From positions 62,001 through 126,000 of the forward strand of contig JAJEKV010000343.1 in NCBI GenBank assembly GCA_021234155.1: a stretch of DNA of 64,000 bases, read 5' to 3'. The notes under the pieces were generated by a model. It did no database searches, had not been told where the DNA came from, and worked only from the letters and a program-made list of their open reading frames with translations. Below, piece after piece: positions 61,761-64,000 of this stretch. This stretch comes from Isoetes taiwanensis (taxonomy: Eukaryota; Streptophyta; Lycopodiopsida; Isoetales; Isoetaceae). The translations under genes and the position numbers were made by a program. Within the stretch, counting starts at the first letter, position 1, and every line of letters starts with the position of its first letter.

Positions 61761-63082
61761 CGAGATTTATGATGTTTACATATACATAATATTCTTGTGG
61801 TGGCATAATGAGAAAAGTGGTGCCAACGCTTATCCTAATGCCACCTAATGTACCATAATGATAGTGTCTCAGCAGCATTCATATGGCAAAATATTTTGCT
61901 TAAACGTCAAAATACAAAACTCATTTTCTACAACTATTTGATAATGTATATTCTGCTAATGGTTATCTACATCTAATGATGGATCTTCATTTAATCTGCC
62001 GGGTTATCCGTGATAAACAAACAGCCAGCAACACAAACAAATATGTTTAAGCTAATCTCTTAACTCTACTTGGATAATAGCAAGTTCCATATACTAAAAA
62101 CTCAACTTATTCCAACAAAAAATATTTGAACGAATGATCTATGATGTATAAATGTGGATTTACTATTAGAGGTCTACCTCCATCAACAAAAGTTTGTATT
62201 TCAGAATGAATAAAAAGGAAAATGAAATCGACTGAATGAGGATGAGATGCTCAAGGAACTTGCAAAGATCACGCTATCATGTGATCTTGTTATCATGTGT
62301 CGATTACAAATTAAGCAATGAAACCATCAACCCTTGATCAAAAAGACTAAGACCCTTATGCAAGTATGGCTTTGCCCCTGCACACACCTTTAAAATAGGG
62401 AGGTATATGTTTAGTGCAAATGATTGCAATCAAGAAGCATAAGAGGACACTTCATTTACAATATCACCTACATAAATGGAATTACAAACACAAACATCCG
62501 AATGTAGAAAGACGATCTACATGAAGTCCAAGGTAAAAGAACTTTAAACATGAGCAAAGAAGGTGTTTCTCTACAATTCGTGGCGCAATTCATATGTATG
62601 CCCATTCCCCAAACATCAATCCAAACCGAAGTTTAGTATCTTTGGTTGAATAGAGTTCGAGTTGCAAGGAAGAACATAAGCATGCAAGCTCCTTTGTATA
62701 AAAAATCGACGTGCAATAACAGGGGAAGCCTAAGCGACAAATCAACCTGCAAAAAATCTTTAATGGTCCAAAAGCTCTTTGCACCGACTTGGTAAGCAAA
62801 ACAAAAGCTCCAGAAATCCGAAACCTTTGAGAGAATGGCTTATCTGCAAACAAAGGAAAAAAAAAGAAATGGATTCAATTTTTTCCTGGACGTGGATTAA
62901 CCCGCAACAAGAACACTTTAAAGATCTGAAAACAAAAAAATGCTTGCAGCAAGGAGCTTAGGATCGGCAGAGGTGCTCACAAAAAAAATGTTATAAAAAA
63001 TAAAGTGTTTCAAAAGTCTGAAGAATGCAAACAGAAAACAGGAGTTTGGCTAAGCAAAATCATTGTGAAATCATCCTTGAAC

Positions 63083-64000
63083 TGTGACGTCCCCTACTCG
63101 CATACGGTGCACTCACCGTATACAAACAGGAGTTCATCCCCCATACCATCTCCCATGCCGTCTGGGGCCCTCCACATGACACTGCGCCGTGGCGAAGTTC
63201 CGGTGGGAAGAGTGAAGGGGTCATTTTAACCCCCGCCTCTTCCTCGGGGCCTACCTAGTCATGGGGCGTAAACATACATGTCGTAAGAAAAACATAACCA
63301 CATATCCACCTTGAAGGGTGGTGCATCCACATCTGCATAGACAATGATGAAAAGCATCATACATAGGGGTCCTACCCAAGGCTCATACTGAAAGGGCGGT
63401 CGGCGGCTTTGGGTCTCCGGAGTTCATTGCGCATTTAATTCATGGCAATGGATTTGGGCGGGCATAAGAACATGGCTTAGGGTTGTCCACTCCATCCGCC
63501 CCCCTCCCGGTGGCACACTTTGCGAGTAGGTTGAAAAGTGTCGGACCTCGCGTAGCCACCGGCTGCATAGCCAAAGGGGCTATTCCTGGGTCTCATCCTC
63601 CCAGCCTCGATGGGGCGGGAAGGGATCACTCCCCGAGAGGTCTACATGCCGGCTCAAGGTGACAGAGGGCCCCCTTTGCCCCGTATTCGAGTGAACCCAC
63701 GGAAAGTGTACACCACTTCACGGTGCCGAGTCCATGCCTCACCCGCACTTTCGGGTGAGCCATTAGACCTAGTCACAATGATCCTTTGGTAGGCCTTACA
63801 CACGAGAGGGATCTTTTGAGTCGAACATGAACCTCCTTCAGGCCAGTCGGCCCCTTCACCCACAACTGGTGTGGCTCTTTGTACACAGGCGCCGATCTAT
63901 AGTGTGCTAGAGAGGCTAATCTAGGAGCATCTACTACCAAGCTTGAGGTCTCTACCCCCCTTCCCAATACAAAAGGAGTTCATAGAGATACATCATCCAT
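63083..64000 (+). mobile_element. LTR-retrotransposon end (partial, runs off right edge)
   Basis: Starts TGTGACGTCCCCTACTCG at a sharp AT-rich to GC-rich boundary and runs to the window edge. Related to 1-1115 in opposite orientation: its reverse complement has TTGTATTGGGAAGGGGGTAG, GATCCCTTCCCGCCCCATCG and GGGCGGATGGAGTGGACAAC in the same order as the left block. The sequence includes a short hairpin (ATACGGTG-cactCACCGTAT, 63104-63122). No coding domain is legible in the part present. Confidence 0.6.

Larger units (their letters stand above)
59181..63082. other. AT-rich region, otherwise no gene
   Basis: Apart from the tandem duplication at 59941-60170 and the exon-like stretches at 60782-61760, nothing is supportable. 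A short repeat ACACATATTCGGACA occurs twice near 61080-61104. ORF 62590-62853 minus lacks motifs. Confidence 0.4.

Noticed and set aside
1-64000. tRNA, rRNA or CRISPR-like arrays
   Set aside because: No cloverleaf with A and B boxes, no rRNA segment and no regularly spaced short repeats were seen by eye. The TGGTATCAAAGCC at 10304 is a primer-binding site, not a tRNA gene.

Overview
The window is nuclear DNA of a land plant. Two multi-exon, plant-type genes with short GT-AG introns (mostly 60-320 bp) lie on the minus strand: a SAC1-like phosphoinositide phosphatase (RHD4/SAC7 type, 19 exons, 21017-24634) and an ATG18 beta-propeller protein with a BCAS3 domain (ATG18f/g/h type, 10 exons, 27813-31930). 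The rest is transposon-derived or decayed sequence: Gypsy/Copia-like LTR pieces, a non-LTR (LINE) family in several copies, Helitron remnants, a probable hAT remnant, and broken pieces of host genes. The LINE reverse transcriptase resembles jockey-type elements and the introns are short. This hints at a non-flowering plant, but the clade cannot be fixed from the sequence.

Layout. 1-1115: edge of an LTR element, minus orientation. 3337-8968: two direct tandem copies of a 2.8 kb segment, each with the same short exon-like ORF. 8969-16700: AT-rich, with a retrotransposon primer-binding site near 10304, short tandem repeats and a LINE scrap. 16740-20560: GC-rich decayed LINE, plus strand. 20561-33584: the two genes and their flanks. 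33585-38700: LINE tail and hAT-like remnant. 38711-47509: two Helitron-derived segments with facing outer ends (minus copy ending at 38711, plus copy ending at 47509). Between them are a foldback repeat, a LINE 3' part and a decayed EF-hand Na+/Ca2+ exchanger (NCL) fragment. 49755-53596: intron-containing broken pieces of a phytepsin-type aspartic protease, a TPR protein and a Pumilio protein, the last two directly fused. 55922-56803: a foldback-rich repeat. 57420-59180: a second LINE on the minus strand. 59181-63082: AT-rich with a 115 bp tandem duplication and a few exon-like stretches. 63083-64000: a second LTR-element edge, plus orientation, related to the one at the left end.

The two host genes both relate to phosphoinositides: one removes phosphate from membrane PIPs, the other belongs to the PROPPIN/ATG18 family that binds PI3P in autophagy. 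No functional coupling can be concluded from adjacency. The strongest single observation is a U12-type AT-AC intron in the phosphatase gene, which restores the family sequence exactly. Each of the two genes carries one single-base defect (a 1-nt homopolymer insertion in the phosphatase, an AG-to-AA splice acceptor in ATG18). These are either sequence errors or early decay.
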